Assembly: GCA_035283845.1 (NCBI GenBank)
Contig: DATESZ010000142.1
Coordinates: forward strand, 1-6,680
DNA: 6,680 nt
Reading direction: 5' to 3'
DNA from: DATESZ01 sp035283845
Lineage (GTDB): Bacteria > Desulfobacterota > Syntrophia > Syntrophales > JACQWR01
Shown: positions 5,725 through 6,680 of the stretch, one piece after another
How positions within the stretch are numbered: position 1 is the stretch's first letter
Layout of the letters: each line of letters opens with the position of its first letter
Translations under genes and position numbers: made by a program
The notes under the pieces: generated by a model
Seen by the model: only the letters and a program-made list of their open reading frames with translations
The model's database searches: none
What the model was told of the DNA's origin: nothing

Positions 5725-6002
5725 ATGATCAAAACCTTCCATTGTAAGGATACACAGGCATTGTTTGAGGACAAATGCCCTCGTCGATTTAAGGCGATTG
5801 TCACGGTTGCTGAGCGCAAACTGCAAATGTTGGATAATGCCTATGCACTCGAAGACCTTCGTGTTCCACCGGGCAACAGACTGGAAGCTTTACATGGAAG
5901 CCGTAAAGGCGATGGAGCATTCGCATCAATGACCAATGGCGCTTATGCTTCCGCTTCGAGGATGGCAATGCCTTTGATGTTGAGATCTTAGATTACCATT
6001 AA
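5725..6002 (+). pseudogene. higB: HigB-type toxin gene with a one-base frameshift
   Basis: HigB toxins (RelE-like fold) cut mRNA on the ribosome. Residues 1-62 read in the first frame as a normal HigB N-terminal part, including MIKTFHCKD and LEDLRVPPGNRLEALHG, up to SRKG at 5910. From 5913 the matching continuation is in a different frame: WSIRINDQWRLCFRFEDGNA, then FDVEILDYH and TAA (6000-6002). Only two bases, GA (5911-5912), stand where a codon is expected, so one base is missing. The repaired protein would be 92 residues, the family length. Unrepaired, translation ends at 5991 with an 88-residue product lacking the WSIRIN core and C-terminal DYH. Cause: recent mutation or sequencing error; no classic slippery heptamer precedes the site. 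A conserved basic position in LEALKG is His here. The intact remainder suggests very recent loss. Confidence 0.85.
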
Positions 6003-6014
6003 GGAGATTGAAAA

Positions 6015-6320
6015 ATGAAGCCGACAAATAAAATGCGTCCCATTCATCCTGGCGAAGTTTTACGTGAAGAATTCCTCTTGCCCTTGGGGATGAGCGCTCA
6101 CGCGCTGGCGCTGGAACTAAAAGTACCTGCTCCGCGTATCAATGAAATAGTGCGTGAACGACGTGCAATTACACCCGATACGGCTCTCAGATTGGCACGC
6201 TACTTTGGGACAACGCCGCAGTTCTGGCTGAACATGCAAACCAGTTACGATTTAAAAATTACTGAACAAGGGGTAGGTTGGAAGATTGCTAAAGAGGTTC
6301 ATACGCGGCTTGTTGCCTAA
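6015..6320 (+). CDS. higA: HigA-type antitoxin, XRE-family HTH regulator
   Basis: A 101-residue antitoxin of the HigA/VapI group. The family opening MRPIHPGEVLREEFLLPLGMS is followed by a helix-turn-helix (about residues 26-62, including ALALELKVPAPRINEIVRER) and the diagnostic segment TPDTALRLARYFGTTPQFW, then WLNMQTSYDL. HigA proteins bind and inhibit HigB and repress the shared promoter, here probably through the palindromes at 5694-5712. AGGAGA (6002-6007) lies 7 nt before the ATG and overlaps the toxin stop; the gap between the two genes is 12 nt, the usual toxin-first order of hig operons. The gene appears intact, so if the higB frameshift is real it survives as an orphan antitoxin or regulator. 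Confidence 0.92.
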   Translation: MKPTNKMRPIHPGEVLREEFLLPLGMSAHALALELKVPAPRINEIVRERRAITPDTALRLARYFGTTPQFWLNMQTSYDLKITEQGVGWKIAKEVHTRLVA

Positions 6321-6354
6321 ATTCTGCAGTCAAACTGCCCCCGATCCGTTCAGT

Positions 6355-6381
6355 AAGGAGAGAATTATGAAAGCCAAGTAG
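6355..6381 (+). other. Strong ribosome site with a four-codon reading frame
   Basis: AAGGAG (6355-6360) is followed 6 nt later by ATG AAA GCC AAG TAG (6367-6381). The initiation signal is good but the frame ends after four codons. It may be the truncated start of a former third gene of the module, or chance. No downstream continuation was recognised in other frames. Confidence 0.3.
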
Positions 6382-6521
6382 CGACAAGCGACCTGACGTG
6401 GAAACGGTTAACGAATGGGTAACGTGAGATTCTAAGACGAACAATATAAACAATAATTTAGAGGTGCATTTTCGAGTGAAACTCTCATGACGGTGCCCGA
6501 CACAAAGGAGAATGAAAATTA
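6382..6521 (+). other. Non-coding stretch without recognisable features
   Basis: No credible gene on either strand. The only local structure is a small stem GAGT-GAA-ACTC (6474-6484). The region connects the HigBA module to the C-tract and palindromic element at the right edge. Confidence 0.5.
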
Positions 6522-6542
6522 CCCCTCCCCCTTCCCCCTCCC
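6522..6542 (-). other. G-quadruplex-type tract on the - strand
   Basis: C-runs of 4, 5, 5 and 3 bases (6522-6525, 6527-6531, 6534-6538, 6540-6542) are separated by T, TT and T. On the - strand this gives four G-runs with 1-2 nt loops, which meets the standard G-quadruplex pattern. It ends 2 bp before the palindromic element. Whether it folds or matters biologically is unknown. Confidence 0.6.
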
Positions 6543-6544
6543 TC

Positions 6545-6677
6545 AGAGACTGTGTCGTAATAGGGGAAAGGGTCATTCCGAACGGAGGTGAGGAATCTTA
6601 ATATGTTAATTTCATTAGTCATTAAGATTTCTCGCTACGCTCGAAATGACAAAAAAATGAATTATGACACAGTCTCT
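6545..6677. mobile_element. MITE-like element with 17-bp terminal inverted repeats
   Basis: AGAGACTGTGTCGTAAT (6545-6561) and ATTATGACACAGTCTCT (6661-6677) are inverted repeats with 16 of 17 matches. They bound 133 bp with no coding capacity, inside which lies a second large inverted repeat. This is the layout of a non-autonomous miniature element mobilised in trans. The termini resemble those of some IS256-type elements (GAGACTGTGT...), but I cannot verify the family. The target duplication cannot be judged because only 3 bp follow on the right. Confidence 0.6.
6572..6650. repeat. Inner long palindrome of the GTCATTNCGA type
   Basis: Left arm 6572-6602 and right arm 6621-6650 pair at 25 of 30 positions with one indel, with an 18-nt centre that itself holds TAAT-TTC-ATTA (6607-6617). 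The arms read GTCATTYCGA near the ends and AATCTTAAT next to the centre. Interspersed palindromes of this style are widespread in many bacterial phyla. Here the palindrome sits nested inside a different terminal repeat pair. Confidence 0.75.
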
Positions 6678-6680
6678 CAA

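Noticed and set aside
5904..5915. Programmed frameshift in higB
   Set aside because: No X XXY YYZ slippery heptamer or downstream stem is evident and HigB toxins are not known to be recoded; mutation or sequencing error is simpler.
6289..6576. 95-residue - strand frame at the right end
   Set aside because: Covers the G-rich tract, the palindrome edge and the end of higA; composition follows the repeats and no domain is seen.
6512..6601. 29-codon frame MKITPPPSPSLRD... after AAGGAG
   Set aside because: The ribosome site is only 1 nt from the ATG, and the frame runs through the C-tract and the mobile element arm.

Overview
The window carries five genes of the shikimate (chorismate) pathway, all on the + strand, in the order aroD (3' end only), aroE, aroA, aroK, aroC. 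They encode the steps from 3-dehydroquinate to chorismate. Base composition is near 50% GC and spacing is tight, with good Shine-Dalgarno sites. Together with the repeats and toxin-antitoxin modules, this fits a free-living bacterium, possibly a Desulfobacterota/Syntrophia-type deltaproteobacterium. That placement is inference from gene order and style only; no marker here proves it.

Layout: 2-250 is the C-terminal third of a type I 3-dehydroquinate dehydratase, with its Schiff-base lysine at the second complete codon. 276-1091 is shikimate dehydrogenase and 1111-2385 is EPSP synthase, each a short gap after the previous gene. The run is then interrupted for about 1.4 kb. A type II toxin-antitoxin pair (AbrB-fold antitoxin 2502-2786, PIN-domain toxin 2770-3237, overlapping by 17 nt) has its own candidate operator. 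It is followed by a 24-bp perfect inverted repeat (3258-3281 and 3409-3432) with a third partial copy between, and by a decayed piece of an IS91-family transposase zinc-binding domain (3450-3584). The pathway resumes with shikimate kinase (3793-4347) and chorismate synthase (4350-5429), whose Shine-Dalgarno site overlaps the aroK stop.

Downstream of aroC, a second type II module of the HigBA type starts from a strong, apparently leaderless promoter (5690-5724). Its toxin gene higB (5725-6002) has a one-base deletion near 5911, so the intact antitoxin HigA (6015-6320) may be an orphan. The window ends in non-coding sequence holding a G-quadruplex-type C-tract (6522-6542) and a 133-bp nested-palindrome, MITE-like element (6545-6677).

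I found no CRISPR array, tRNA or rRNA, and no clear candidate for a wholly new multi-gene system. The most notable points are the disrupted higB, the mobile and repeat debris splitting the aro cluster, the array of octamer operator half-sites before the AbrB/PIN pair, and the composite palindromic element at the right edge.
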